In this document: piece after piece, positions 44,002-52,766 of the stretch
Position numbering within the stretch: position 1 is the first letter of the stretch
Layout of the letters: each line of letters starts with the position of its first letter
Source: Wenjunlia tyrosinilytica
GTDB lineage: Bacteria; Actinomycetota; Actinomycetes; Streptomycetales; Streptomycetaceae
Assembly (NCBI RefSeq): GCF_014646055.1
Contig: NZ_BMMS01000009.1
Span: forward strand, 174,679 to 238,678
DNA length: 64,000 nt
Reading direction: 5' to 3'
Notes under the pieces: generated by a model
Databases searched by the model: none
Seen by the model: only the letters and a program-made list of their open reading frames with translations
Told to the model about the DNA's origin: nothing
Translations under genes and position numbers: made by a program

Positions 44002-44045
44002 GTTCACCCGCCGTTCATTCAGTGCGGTCGGCTGCTTCACCTGAT
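44002..44045 (+). promoter_or_regulatory. PHO box of the pst operon
   Basis: Four consecutive 11-nt units: GTTCACCCGCC (44002), GTTCATTCAGT (44013), GCGGTCGGCTG (44024) and CTTCACCTGAT (44035). Three match the PhoP consensus well. They end 106 nt before the pstS start. Confidence 0.9.
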
Positions 44046-44151
44046 CGGCTTAACGTTCCCAACGTCAGCGGTCGAATGGCCGTTTGGATCATGCATAGAC
44101 CTCAGCCGGGTCGATCAGGGGCCCGCGGGTTTTCCAGTAAGGGGACACACA

Positions 44152-45279
44152 GTGAAGCTCCAGCGCAGCGGTCGCAAGGCCCTGGCTCTCGGCGCCGTGG
44201 CGGTCGTCAGCTCGCTGACGCTCGCGGCGTGCGGCTCGGACGACAACTCGGGCAAGGGCGACTCGTCCAGCGCTCCCACCACCAAGGCGTCCGACATCAA
44301 GTGCGGCGACAAGGGCCAGCTCCTCGGTGCGGGCTCCACGGCGCAGAAGAACGCCATCGACCAGTGGGTCAAGGACTACCAGGCCGCCTGCGCGGGCACG
44401 ACGATCAACTACCAGCCCAACGGTTCCGGTGCGGGCATCCAGAACTTCGTCCAGGGCAAGGTCGCCTTCGCCGGCTCCGACGCCGCCCTCAAGCCCGAAG
44501 AGGTCACCGCCTCCAAGAAGGTCTGCAAGGGCGGCCAGGGCATCAACCTGCCGATGGTGGCCGGCCCGGTCGCGATCGGCTACAACCTCGAGGGCGTGGA
44601 CAACCTCGTCCTCGACGCCGACACCCTCGCCAAGATCTTCGACTCGAAGATCAAGAAGTGGGACGACGCGGCGATCAAGAAGCTCAACCCCGACGCCAAG
44701 CTCCCGAGCACCCCCATCCAGGCGTTCCACCGCTCGGACGAGTCCGGCACCACCAAGAACTTCACCCAGTACCTCGGCAAGGCCGCGCCGAACGACTGGA
44801 AGTACGAGGCCGACAAGAAGTGGCTCGCCAAGGGCGGCCAGTCCGCTGACGGCTCCGCCGGTGTCGCCTCCCAGGTCAAGCAGGTCAACGGCGCGATCGG
44901 CTACTTCGAGATCTCCTACGCCGACGCCAACCAGATCAAGACCGCCAAGCTCAACACCGGTGCGGCCGAGCCCATCACCGTGAGCGTCGACGCCGCCTCC
45001 AAGGCCGTCGCCGCCTCCAAGATCGTCGGCACGGGCAACGACCTGGCGCTCGACGTCGACTTCACCACCAAGGCCGAGGGTGCCTACCCGATCACCCTGG
45101 TCACCTACGAGATCGTCTGCGACAAGGGCAATGACCCCAAGTCGCTGAAGTCGGTCCAGGCCTTCCTCGGCTACACCGCCAGCGAGGCCGGCCAGAAGGC
45201 GATCTCGGACAAGGGCTACGCCCCGATCCCGACCGAGATCATCGAGAAGGTCCGCAAGGTCATCCCGACCCTCTCGTAA
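44152..45279 (+). CDS. pstS: Phosphate-binding lipoprotein PstS
   Basis: High-affinity phosphate receptor of 375 aa on the outer face of the membrane. A lipoprotein signal (VAVVSSLTLAACGSDDN, lipid on Cys) is followed by a Ser/Thr-rich linker and the PBP fold. Phosphate-binding loops include LLGAGSTAQKNA, GSGAGIQNF, FAGSDAAL and HRSDESGTTKNFTQYL. GTG 44152 follows AAGGGG. Expression is under the PHO box. A strong hairpin after the stop probably limits read-through into pstC, so that PstS is made in excess. Confidence 0.95.
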   Translation: MKLQRSGRKALALGAVAVVSSLTLAACGSDDNSGKGDSSSAPTTKASDIKCGDKGQLLGAGSTAQKNAIDQWVKDYQAACAGTTINYQPNGSGAGIQNFVQGKVAFAGSDAALKPEEVTASKKVCKGGQGINLPMVAGPVAIGYNLEGVDNLVLDADTLAKIFDSKIKKWDDAAIKKLNPDAKLPSTPIQAFHRSDESGTTKNFTQYLGKAAPNDWKYEADKKWLAKGGQSADGSAGVASQVKQVNGAIGYFEISYADANQIKTAKLNTGAAEPITVSVDAASKAVAASKIVGTGNDLALDVDFTTKAEGAYPITLVTYEIVCDKGNDPKSLKSVQAFLGYTASEAGQKAISDKGYAPIPTEIIEKVRKVIPTLS

Positions 45280-45294
45280 CGCTCTCCCGGGCCT

Positions 45295-45346
45295 GGGCCC
45301 GCCCCGCCCCCAACGCCTTCCCACATCCGGGAGGCGGGGCGGGCCC
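45295..45346 (+). terminator. Partial terminator/attenuator between pstS and pstC
   Basis: Perfect 14-bp GC stem (45295-45308 with 45333-45346) and a 24-nt loop, 15 nt after the pstS stop. Its place within an operon suggests attenuation or protection of the pstS 3' end rather than full termination. Confidence 0.7.
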
Positions 45347-45441
45347 CCCGGCCCCGTCCACGACACGAACCGCGTCCGGTGCACCGCCGCCAGGAGCCCG
45401 CCCCCACTCCCCGGGGCATGCTCCGCCAGACCGGAGAAGCC

Positions 45442-46485
45442 ATGGAAATATCACGCTCAGCACCCACCCAGGCAAAGGCCGTCGTTCCACCGGAAAGCGG
45501 CCCCCCGAACCTTCGGCAGACCCCCGTCGAGCCCCCCGCACCGCAGAACAAGGGCAAGGTCCGCCTCGGCGACCGCCTGTTCAGCGGTGCCTCGCGCGGC
45601 TCCGGCATCCTGCTCCTGGTCATCATGGCGGCGATCGCCGCGTTCCTGACCTACCGGGCCGTCGGCGCCATCGCCGATGACCACGGGAACTTCCTGACCA
45701 CGAAGGAATGGAACGCCAACGCGACCCCGCCGGTCTTCGGCATCGCGGTCCTGGCGACCGGCACCGTGATCAGCGCGGTCATCGCCATGGTCATCGCCGT
45801 CCCGATCGCGGTCGGCGTGGCGCTGTTCATCTCGCACTACGCCCCGCGCAAGCTGGCGCAGCCGCTGGCCTACCTGGTCGACCTGCTCGCCGCCGTCCCC
45901 AGCATCGTCTACGGCCTGTGGGGGGCGCTCTTCCTCGTCCCGCACCTTCAGGGCACGACGCAGTGGCTGGACTCCTTCTTCGCGTGGACGTACGTCTTCG
46001 ACGCGAGCCAGCCCGAGGTCACCCCGCGCAGCCTGTTCACCGTGGGCATCCTGCTGGCGATCATGATCCTGCCGATCGTGACCAACGTCAGCCGCGAGGT
46101 CTTCCTCCAGGTGCCGCGCATGCACGAGGAGGCCGCCCTGGCCCTCGGCGCGACCCGCTGGGAGGTCATCCGCATCTCGGTGCTGCCCTTCGGCCGCTCC
46201 GGCGTGATCAGCGCCTCGATGCTGGGCCTGGGCCGCGCGCTCGGCGAGACGATGGCCGTGGCCACCGTCCTGTCGCCGTCGGCGATCCTGTCGCTGCACA
46301 TCCTCGACCCGGGCGGCGGCACCATCGCGCAGAACATCGCCAGCGGCTTCGGCGAGGCCTCGCCCTTCGGCCGTGACGCGCTGATCGCCTCCGGCCTGGT
46401 CCTGTTCGTGATCACCCTCGTGGTGAACGGCGCCGCCCGCCTCATCATCGCGCGCCGCAAGGAGTACTCGGGGGCCAACGCATGA
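45442..46485 (+). CDS. pstC: Phosphate ABC transporter permease PstC
   Basis: Inner-membrane permease of 347 aa with about six helices after a disordered N-terminus (about 1-50, Pro-rich). The ABC permease EAA loop is MHEEAALALGATRWEVIRIS, contacting PstB. Helices include GILLLVIMAAIAAFLTY and VLATGTVISAVIAMVIAVP. ATG 45442 follows CGGAGAAG. The stop overlaps the pstA start by 4 nt (ATGA), so the permease pair is translationally coupled. Confidence 0.94.
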   Translation: MEISRSAPTQAKAVVPPESGPPNLRQTPVEPPAPQNKGKVRLGDRLFSGASRGSGILLLVIMAAIAAFLTYRAVGAIADDHGNFLTTKEWNANATPPVFGIAVLATGTVISAVIAMVIAVPIAVGVALFISHYAPRKLAQPLAYLVDLLAAVPSIVYGLWGALFLVPHLQGTTQWLDSFFAWTYVFDASQPEVTPRSLFTVGILLAIMILPIVTNVSREVFLQVPRMHEEAALALGATRWEVIRISVLPFGRSGVISASMLGLGRALGETMAVATVLSPSAILSLHILDPGGGTIAQNIASGFGEASPFGRDALIASGLVLFVITLVVNGAARLIIARRKEYSGANA

Positions 46486-47561
46486 GCGCCGTGACCGACA
46501 AGACGCCGCAGGGCGGGATCCACCCGTCCGCCCCCTCGCTCAAGCATGCCCGTCTGCCCAAGTGGGCTCCGGCCGCCACAGCCGTCGGTGCGATCGCCGT
46601 CGCCGTCGGGATCGGCATGGGCGCCGAGCTCTCCAGCAAGATCCAGTGGGGCCTCATCGCGGTCCTGCTGTTCGTCGGGACCCTGCATGTGCTCTCCAGC
46701 AAGGTCGAAGGCACCCGCCAGGCCAAGGACCGGCTGGCCACCAGCCTGCTCTGGGTCTGCTTCATCCTCGCCGTGATCCCGCTGTTCTCGCTGATCGAGT
46801 ACACGATCGCCAAGGGCCTGAAGGTCCTCGACGCGGCCTTCCTGTCCCACTCGATGAACGGCGTCATCACCACCGAGACCGGCGGCGGTATCTACCACTC
46901 GCTGATCGGCACGCTGGAGCAGGTGGGCATCGCCACCGCCATGGCCGCCCCGATCGGCCTGCTCACCGCGATCTACCTGGTCGAGTACGGACGCGGGAAG
47001 CTGGCCAAGACGGTCACCTTCTTCGTGGACGTCATGACCGGTGTCCCCTCGATCGTGGCCGGCCTGTTCATCCTGTCCTTCTGGATCATCTACCTGGACT
47101 TCAACTTCTCCGGTTTCGCGGGAGCCATGGCACTCGCCATCCTGATGATGCCGGTCGTCGTCCGCTCCACCGAGGAGATGCTCAAGCTCGTCCCCAACGA
47201 GCTGCGTGAGGCCAGCCTCGCCCTGGGCGTGCCCAAGTGGCTGACCATCCTCAGGGTCGTCCTGCCCACCGCCATCGGCGGCATCGTCACGGGTGTGATG
47301 CTCGCGATCGCCCGGATCACCGGAGAGACAGCCCCCGTGCTGCTCCTGGTGTACGGGTCCACCGCGATCAACAACAACCCGTTCGACGGGCCGCAGGACT
47401 CGCTCCCGCTGTACGTCTTCCAGCAGTGGAAGAACGGGAATGAGCCCTCGTACGACCGTGCCTGGGCCGCGGCCCTGGTGCTGATCGCGCTGGTCATGGC
47501 GTTCAACCTGCTGGCCAGGGGCATCGCCCGCTGGAAGGCCCCATCCGGAGGGCGCGGCTGA
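46482..47561 (+). CDS. pstA: Phosphate ABC transporter permease PstA
   Basis: Second permease subunit, 359 aa, about seven helices (WGLIAVLLFVGTLHVLS; LLWVCFILAVIPLFSLIEY; others). The EAA loop is LREASLALGVPKWLTILRV. The start overlaps the pstC stop (ATGA). It forms the PstC-PstA channel that takes phosphate from PstS, powered by PstB. A 126-bp gap separates it from pstB. Confidence 0.94.
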   Translation: MSAVTDKTPQGGIHPSAPSLKHARLPKWAPAATAVGAIAVAVGIGMGAELSSKIQWGLIAVLLFVGTLHVLSSKVEGTRQAKDRLATSLLWVCFILAVIPLFSLIEYTIAKGLKVLDAAFLSHSMNGVITTETGGGIYHSLIGTLEQVGIATAMAAPIGLLTAIYLVEYGRGKLAKTVTFFVDVMTGVPSIVAGLFILSFWIIYLDFNFSGFAGAMALAILMMPVVVRSTEEMLKLVPNELREASLALGVPKWLTILRVVLPTAIGGIVTGVMLAIARITGETAPVLLLVYGSTAINNNPFDGPQDSLPLYVFQQWKNGNEPSYDRAWAAALVLIALVMAFNLLARGIARWKAPSGGRG

Positions 47562-47687
47562 GCCGACGCGGAGGCCGGGGGTCGCCGCCGAGGGACGAGG
47601 AGGCGGCACCCGGCCGGAGCGGAAGCGAAGCGAAGCCCGACCAAGACGACCGACACACGCTTCGAAGAGGACGAGAAGAGAACCATC

Positions 47688-48464
47688 ATGGCCAAGCGAA
47701 TCGACGTCAGCGGCCTCTCCGCCTACTACGGCTCCGCCAAGGCGATCGAGGACATCTCGATGACGGTGGAACCCCGCTCCGTGACCGCCTTCATCGGCCC
47801 CTCCGGCTGCGGCAAGTCCACCTTCCTGCGCACGCTGAACCGCATGCACGAGGTCATCCCCAACGCCCACGTCGAGGGCAAGGTGATGCTCGACGACGAG
47901 AACCTCTACGCCTCCGGCGTCGACCCGGTCGCGGTGCGCCGCACCGTCGGCATGGTCTTCCAGCGTCCGAACCCGTTCCCCACGATGTCGATCTACGACA
48001 ACGTGGCCGCCGGGCTCAAGCTCAACGGAATGCGGCGCAAGGGCGACCTGGACACCCTGGTCGAGAAGTCCCTCAAGGGCGCCAACCTCTGGAACGAGGT
48101 CAAGGACCGGCTCAACAAGCCCGGCGCCGGGCTGTCCGGCGGACAGCAGCAGCGCCTGTGCATAGCCCGCGCTATCGCGGTCGAGCCGCAGGTCCTGCTG
48201 ATGGACGAGCCCTGCTCGGCCCTCGACCCGATCTCCACCCTCGCCATCGAGGACCTGATCGGTGAGCTGAAGGAGCGCTTCACGATCGTCATCGTGACGC
48301 ACAACATGCAACAGGCCGCCCGGGTCAGCGACCGCACCGCGTTCTTCAACCTCGCGGCGGTCGGCCAGCCCGGAAGGCTCATCGAGATCGACGAGACCGA
48401 GCGGATCTTCTCCAACCCGTCCGTGCAGGCCACCGAGGACTACATCTCCGGCCGCTTCGGCTGA
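47688..48464 (+). CDS. pstB: Phosphate ABC transporter ATPase PstB
   Basis: ATPase subunit of 258 aa. Walker A is [12 protein letters not shown], signature [15 protein letters not shown], Walker [13 protein letters not shown], and the switch His is in [13 protein letters not shown]. Length is typical. ATG 47688 follows GAGGACGAGAAGAGAA. It energises PstCA and, with PhoU, signals phosphate status to PhoR. It ends the operon before a strong terminator. Confidence 0.95.
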   Translation: MAKRIDVSGLSAYYGSAKAIEDISMTVEPRSVTAFIGPSGCGKSTFLRTLNRMHEVIPNAHVEGKVMLDDENLYASGVDPVAVRRTVGMVFQRPNPFPTMSIYDNVAAGLKLNGMRRKGDLDTLVEKSLKGANLWNEVKDRLNKPGAGLSGGQQQRLCIARAIAVEPQVLLMDEPCSALDPISTLAIEDLIGELKERFTIVIVTHNMQQAARVSDRTAFFNLAAVGQPGRLIEIDETERIFSNPSVQATEDYISGRFG

Positions 48465-48535
48465 TCCACCGGACCGCCCGGTCCCCCGAGCTCCCCGTGG
48501 CGCTGCATGGCGGTGCCGCCGCGGGGAAGCAAAAG

Positions 48536-48572
48536 CCAGGGCCCGTCTCCTGCCTGGGGAGACGGGCCCTGG
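48536..48572. terminator. Bidirectional terminator between pstB and pit
   Basis: Perfect 15-bp stem (48536-48550 with 48558-48572) and a 7-nt loop. AAAA at 48531-48534 becomes a short U-run for the minus-strand pit transcript. It separates the convergent pst and pit operons. Confidence 0.8.
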
Positions 48573-48650
48573 TGTGCTCCGTGGAAGGGGGGCGCCGCGC
48601 GGCCGGTGACGGGAAGGGCGAGCGATGGGGCGGCAAGGCTCCGGTCAGGG

Positions 48651-49646
48651 TCAGCCCACCGCCAGATCGGTGGCCCACCATATGAGCCCGGCCACGATGC
48701 CCGCGGCCGGCATGGTGAGGAACCAGCCGACGACGATGTTCTTGGCGACGCCCCAGCGCACGGCGGAGACCCGCTTGGTCGCTCCGACGCCCATGATCGC
48801 CGAGGTGATGACATGCGTCGTGGAGATCGGCGCCTTGAAGATGTAGGCCGTCGTGTACAGGATCGACGAGGCCGTGGCCTCGGCGGCGAAGCCCTGCGGG
48901 GGGTCCATCTCGATGATCTTGCGGCCGAGGGTGCGCATGATGCGCCAGCCGCCCGCGTAGGTGCCCAGCGACAGCATGAGCGCGCAGGTGATCTTGACCC
49001 AGACCGGGATCGAGTTGCCCTCCTGGTAGCCGCCCGCGATGAGCGCCATGACCACGATGCCCATCGTCTTCTGGGCGTCCTGGATGCCGTGGCCGAGTGC
49101 CATGGCGGCCGCCGAGACGGTCTGCGCGACCCGGAAGTGCCGCTTGGCCTTGTGCGGATTGGCCTTCCGGAACATCCACAGGATGGTCAGCATCACCAGG
49201 TAGCCGAGCACGAGGCCGACCATCGGCGAGAGCACCATCGGGATGACGATCTTGTCCAGCACACCGTTCCAGTGGACCGTGCTGGAGGCGGCGAGCGCCG
49301 CGCCCACCAGGCCGCCGAACAGCGCGTGCGAGGACGAGGACGGCAGCCCGAAGTACCAGGTCAGCAGGTTCCACGTGATCGCGCCGACCAGCGCCGCGAA
49401 GAGGATGACCAGCCCGTCGTGCCCCTCGGGTGTGGCGATGAGCCCCTCGCTGACCGTCTTGGCGACCCCCTCGCCGAGGAAGGCGCCGAGGAGGTTCATG
49501 ACCGCGGCCATGGCGAGCGCGGCCCGGGGGGTCAGCGCACGCGTCGATACGGAGGTGGCGATCGCGTTCGCCGAGTCGTGGAAACCGTTCGTATAGGTGA
49601 ACAGGAGTGCGACGCCGACGACGACAATGAGTCCTACAAGATCCAC
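48651..49646 (-). CDS. Low-affinity inorganic phosphate transporter (Pit family)
   Basis: Membrane transporter of 331 aa that carries metal-phosphate coupled to H+. It has the two inverted Pit signatures: FTYTNGFHDSANAIATSVST near residue 20 and APISTTHVITSAIMGVGA near 275, plus LPSSSSHALFGGLVGAAL. About ten helices. GTG 49646 is 5 nt downstream of the DUF47 stop. Together they are the constitutive counterpart to the PhoP-controlled Pst system that ends opposite. Confidence 0.93.
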   Translation of the reverse strand: MDLVGLIVVVGVALLFTYTNGFHDSANAIATSVSTRALTPRAALAMAAVMNLLGAFLGEGVAKTVSEGLIATPEGHDGLVILFAALVGAITWNLLTWYFGLPSSSSHALFGGLVGAALAASSTVHWNGVLDKIVIPMVLSPMVGLVLGYLVMLTILWMFRKANPHKAKRHFRVAQTVSAAAMALGHGIQDAQKTMGIVVMALIAGGYQEGNSIPVWVKITCALMLSLGTYAGGWRIMRTLGRKIIEMDPPQGFAAEATASSILYTTAYIFKAPISTTHVITSAIMGVGATKRVSAVRWGVAKNIVVGWFLTMPAAGIVAGLIWWATDLAVG

Positions 49647-49651
49647 GGAGG

Positions 49652-50272
49652 TCAGGACTCCTTGACGGCGATGGTCTCAACCGTGTTCGCCACGTGCTCG
49701 AACGCGTCCGCCGCCTCTTCCAGGACATCGACGATCTGCTTGAGCTTGAGCACCTCGATCGCGTCGTACTTGCCGCTGAAGAGGTGGGCGAGCAGCTTGC
49801 GGTGGATCTGGTCGGCCTGGTTCTCCAGCCGGTTGACCTCGATCCAGTACTCGGTGAGGTTGCTCATCGTGCGCAGGTGGGGCATGGCCTCGGCGGTCAG
49901 CTCCGCCGCGCGGTTGAGCACCTCGACCTGCTGCTCGACGCCCTTGGGCAGTTCCTCCACGTTGTAGAGGACGACCAGGTCGACGGCCTCCTCCATGAAG
50001 TCCATGATGTCGTCGAGGCTGGACGCGAGGGAGTAGATGTCCTCGCGGTCGAAGGGCGTGATGAACGACGAGTTCAGCTGGTGGAAGATCGCGTGCGTGG
50101 CGTCGTCGCCCGCGTGCTCCGCCGCCCGCATCCGGTCGCCGATCTCGGAGCGCGCGGATGCGTCTGCGCCGAGCAGTTCCATGAGGAGCTTCGAACCGGT
50201 GACGATGTTGTCCGCGGACGCGGCGAACATGTCGTAGAAGCTCGTCTCCCTGGGGGTCAGACGAAAACGCAC
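49652..50272 (-). CDS. DUF47 PhoU-like protein, Pit partner
   Basis: Cytoplasmic helical protein of 206 aa. DUF47 core: RETSFYDMFAASADNIVTGS, FITPFDREDIYSLASSLDDI (metal/phosphate-binding ED.. motifs) and DQIHRKLLAHLFSG. This family always accompanies Pit transporters and is thought to control them. GTG 50272 follows GGAG with good spacing; the frame is open 39 codons upstream. It heads the DUF47-pit operon. Confidence 0.92.
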   Translation of the reverse strand: MRFRLTPRETSFYDMFAASADNIVTGSKLLMELLGADASARSEIGDRMRAAEHAGDDATHAIFHQLNSSFITPFDREDIYSLASSLDDIMDFMEEAVDLVVLYNVEELPKGVEQQVEVLNRAAELTAEAMPHLRTMSNLTEYWIEVNRLENQADQIHRKLLAHLFSGKYDAIEVLKLKQIVDVLEEAADAFEHVANTVETIAVKES

Positions 50273-50540
50273 GTGAGGTCTCCGGGTTGCTTCGGGTGCG
50301 GTCTGGATGATGCTAGGCGCTTCGGACACCGACTGTTCAAACCGGGGGGCCTGCACCCTCACCATGTACCCGTTCGCATCCAGTCGCACGCGTACGGCTA
50401 CCGGCGGCCTTCGAAATATGCTTCGAAGACGTGGCCTGCCTGGCTTCGCCCCAGTCCGGGGCCTGGGCCGAACCTACCCGGTGTGACGGATCGGGCCGGT
50501 GCCCCGCTCCCGTCGCCCAACCGCTCCCAGCAGGGTAGGA

Positions 50541-50559
50541 TATACCCATAGGGGGTATA
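50541..50559. promoter_or_regulatory. CsoR operator upstream of csoR
   Basis: TATACCCATAGGGGGTATA is a near-perfect palindrome of the CsoR form TACCC-n-GGGTA. It lies 53-71 nt ahead of the csoR start, in a 339-bp gap between DUF47 and csoR that shows no other gene. Autoregulation by copper is the expected role. Confidence 0.85.
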
Positions 50560-50611
50560 TCGGGGCATGTTTGACGGGCTATGACGGGCTACGGGAGGGA
50601 CGGGAGGACCT

Positions 50612-50956
50612 GTGGACACGCAGGCCGCACACGAGGTACCTGAGACAACGGACACACCCGGCGCCGAGAGCGGTGTGCACGGCTACAGCAAGCAGAAGGA
50701 CCAGCACCTCAAGCGGCTGCGCCGGATCGAGGGCCAGATCCGCGGTCTCCAGCGAATGGTCGAAGAGGATGTGTACTGCATCGACATCCTCACCCAGGTC
50801 TCGGCCGGAACCAAGGCCCTTCAGGCGTTCGCGCTGAGCCTGCTCGAGGAGCACCTCAAGCACTGCGTCGCCGCCGCCGTCGAGCAGGGCGGGCCCGAGG
50901 CAGACGCCAAGGTGAGCGAGGCGACCGCCGCCATCGCCCGGCTGCTGAGGAGCTGA
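50612..50956 (+). CDS. csoR: Copper-sensing repressor CsoR
   Basis: Cu(I)-responsive repressor of 114 aa with the DUF156 four-helix fold. Metal ligands fit the C-H-C set: Cys in EEDVYCIDIL, His and Cys in EEHLKHCVAA. RLRRIEGQIRGLQRMVEE is the DNA/structural helix. A disordered N-terminus of about 25 residues is usual for Streptomyces. GTG 50612 follows GGGAGG. An operator lies upstream. No copper-exporting ATPase or CopZ is in the window, so its other targets lie elsewhere. Confidence 0.92.
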   Translation: MDTQAAHEVPETTDTPGAESGVHGYSKQKDQHLKRLRRIEGQIRGLQRMVEEDVYCIDILTQVSAGTKALQAFALSLLEEHLKHCVAAAVEQGGPEADAKVSEATAAIARLLRS

Positions 50957-50976
50957 GCCGCCCAGGGCCTTCGATC

Positions 50977-51010
50977 GGGACCGGGCACGAGCCGGGACCG
51001 GGCACTGGCC
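50977..51010. repeat. 17-bp direct repeat, 2 copies
   Basis: gggaccgggcacgagcc (50977-50993) and gggaccgggcactggcc (50994-51010) are adjacent, differing at 2 positions. They lie between csoR and the convergent small gene. Confidence 0.7.
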
Positions 51011-51169
51011 AGGACACCGCACGAGCCGGGTAGCACGAGCCGCGTACGGGCTGGAGCCGCGCAGACGAGCCGGGCCGGCGCCCAGGGTGGCGCGGGCCCG
51101 GCCGGTCCGCTCTGTGGTGCGCGGTGCCTCGGCGTCCGCCGACGCCTCGGTCCCTTGGTGCCCTGGTGC

Positions 51170-51430
51170 TCAGCGGTGGGGGGCCGCCGTGGAGCACAGC
51201 CGCTGACCGCCGTCGGAGCGGCCCACCTGCAGGACCTCGTCGATCAGGTCCGAGCTGAGCCGGTCCCCGCTCGCGGCCGAAGCCGCGATGATCAGCTCAC
51301 CGCACATCTCGATCTCGGCGAGGGCCACGTGGTCGTGGACACCCGCGCCGCGCGGCGAAGTCACGTGCACCACCTCCTCGTCATGGACGACGGCATTGAA
51401 GCTGAGCTTCCAGACTAGGTTCCGGTGCAC
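51170..51430 (-). CDS. Conserved small hypothetical protein
   Basis: Protein of about 86 aa with good codon use. Core: WKLSFNAVVHDEEVVHVTSP, GAGVHDHVALAEIEMCGELI, then a helical tail. There is no signal peptide or clear motif; one Cys and several His are present. I recall similar hypothetical proteins in Streptomyces near csoR but no function. The GTG at 51430 is uncertain (no ribosome-binding site); ATG 51460 is an alternative. Downstream of a lipoprotein gene on the same strand. Confidence 0.6.
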   Translation of the reverse strand: MHRNLVWKLSFNAVVHDEEVVHVTSPRGAGVHDHVALAEIEMCGELIIAASAASGDRLSSDLIDEVLQVGRSDGGQRLCSTAAPHR

Positions 51431-51476
51431 CGGCCGCGCATGGCACGGACGGACCATTTGACGCGGTCCCGCAGGG

Positions 51477-52400
51477 TCAGCTTCCAGGCGTCCCCGACGC
51501 CGCCGGGGAAACGATCTTCCCGTTCCAGATGTCCGCCGACCGCGGCACCGAGAACGACGCCCTGCTGCCGAAGTCGAAAAGCTCGGTGACCGACACCACC
51601 CGCACGTCGTTGCGCACCCCCGGAGCCCCGCTGGCACTGCGGAACCGGAACACCTGCCGGACCCTTCTCAGCCGCCCGTTCTCGTCGAGGTACACATCGA
51701 ACGGGACCCGGCTGACCGTGAAGCTGCGCGCCGCCGCCCGTAGCGCCTTGGCGCTGTCGTCCGGGGCCCGGCCGGCCGCCACCAGCATGTCGGCCGCACC
51801 CCGGAAGTGCCGCACCCGCACCCCGTCCAGCCTCTCCGTGCCCACCAGCCGGACGTCACGCGCCCCACGCAGCAGATCCGCGGCCGTGACCGGGTCGGTA
51901 GCGCCGCCCGTCACCAGATTCCCGTCCGCGAGCCGGGCCGTGCGCACCCGCACCCACTTGTCCGTGGGCACCCCGGCGCCCCGGTTGCGCATGTACACCG
52001 CGCCGGGCACCACCAGTTCGGTGATCGGCCCCTGCTCCATCCCGGCGGTCTCCGGCAGTGTCACGCTCAACTGCCCCTGCCGACTGGTGTAGTCGAACGT
52101 TCCCTTGCCCACGATGGTCACCAGCGTCCCGCCGGTCGCCATCTCCATCGACGTCCGCGTCCTCGACGAGCCCCAGCGCCGCAGGACATCGGGCGCCGCC
52201 CGCACCGCCTCGTCCGGATCCTCGGCGATCCGGCCCGAGGCCACCGCCACCGGCTCGTTCCCCGACGCGTCCCCCGAACAGCCCGCCAGACCGCCGAGCA
52301 CCACCGCTGCGACAACCCCCGCCCCCGCAGCCATGGCCGCAGCGAGGAGTGGAGGCGCGGACTTCCCGCGCCCCGGCTCGGAAGTGGGCTTGTCGATCAT
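51477..52400 (-). CDS. LppX/LprG-like lipoprotein
   Basis: Exported lipoprotein of 307 aa. Signal with lipobox: LGGLAGCSGD (lipid on Cys near 41). The mature part has the LppX_LprAFG pattern: alternating strands (GTLVTIVGKGTFDYTSRQGQ, ELVVPGAVYMRNRG) and PFDVYLDENGRLRRVRQVFR near the C-terminus, a curved beta-sheet that holds a lipid in mycobacterial relatives. Lipid carriage is inferred. ATG 52400. Confidence 0.82.
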   Translation of the reverse strand: MIDKPTSEPGRGKSAPPLLAAAMAAGAGVVAAVVLGGLAGCSGDASGNEPVAVASGRIAEDPDEAVRAAPDVLRRWGSSRTRTSMEMATGGTLVTIVGKGTFDYTSRQGQLSVTLPETAGMEQGPITELVVPGAVYMRNRGAGVPTDKWVRVRTARLADGNLVTGGATDPVTAADLLRGARDVRLVGTERLDGVRVRHFRGAADMLVAAGRAPDDSAKALRAAARSFTVSRVPFDVYLDENGRLRRVRQVFRFRSASGAPGVRNDVRVVSVTELFDFGSRASFSVPRSADIWNGKIVSPAASGTPGS

Positions 52401-52530
52401 GGCCCGGACAACCCCCTGGGAGTGCGCGTCCCTCCGTGCGTCCGGAGAAGGACTCCCTTCCTCTAACGAGTCCTTTCGCCGCCGGTCACGGCGGCCCCAC
52501 CATGCGTGACCCCTGGGTTACCGTGGATGT

Positions 52531-52701
52531 GTGCCAAGTCACCCGCCGGCTCAGCCGACGAAGGCCGAGGAACAGGAACACCGCACCCACACCGTCGAAC
52601 ACGGGCGATTCTGTGTCGCCCGCTGCGCCTGCGGGTGGTCGGGCCCGGCACGCCGCAGCCGCGAGAGGGCCCGCCGCGACGCCTCCGAGCACATGGGCTA
52701 G
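52531..52701 (+). CDS. 56-aa Cys-containing small protein
   Basis: Small protein of 56 aa. After a Pro/Glu/His-rich start (PSHPPAQPTKAEEQEHRTH) it has the core VEHGRFCVARCACGWSGPAR with C-x4-C-x-C, followed by an Arg-rich helix (RRSRERARRDASEHMG). The Cys/His pattern suggests a small zinc-binding element. GTG 52531 lacks a ribosome-binding site; TACCGT at 52519-52524 could be a -10 for a leaderless mRNA. It lies between divergent lipoprotein and flavoenzyme genes. I recall similar short Streptomyces proteins without a named function. Confidence 0.6.
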   Translation: MPSHPPAQPTKAEEQEHRTHTVEHGRFCVARCACGWSGPARRSRERARRDASEHMG

Positions 52702-52766
52702 CCTCGCCCGCCTCCCGTGGGGTCCACTTGACCTCCAGCGCATGGGGCGAGTGACGGAGGCAGCGC

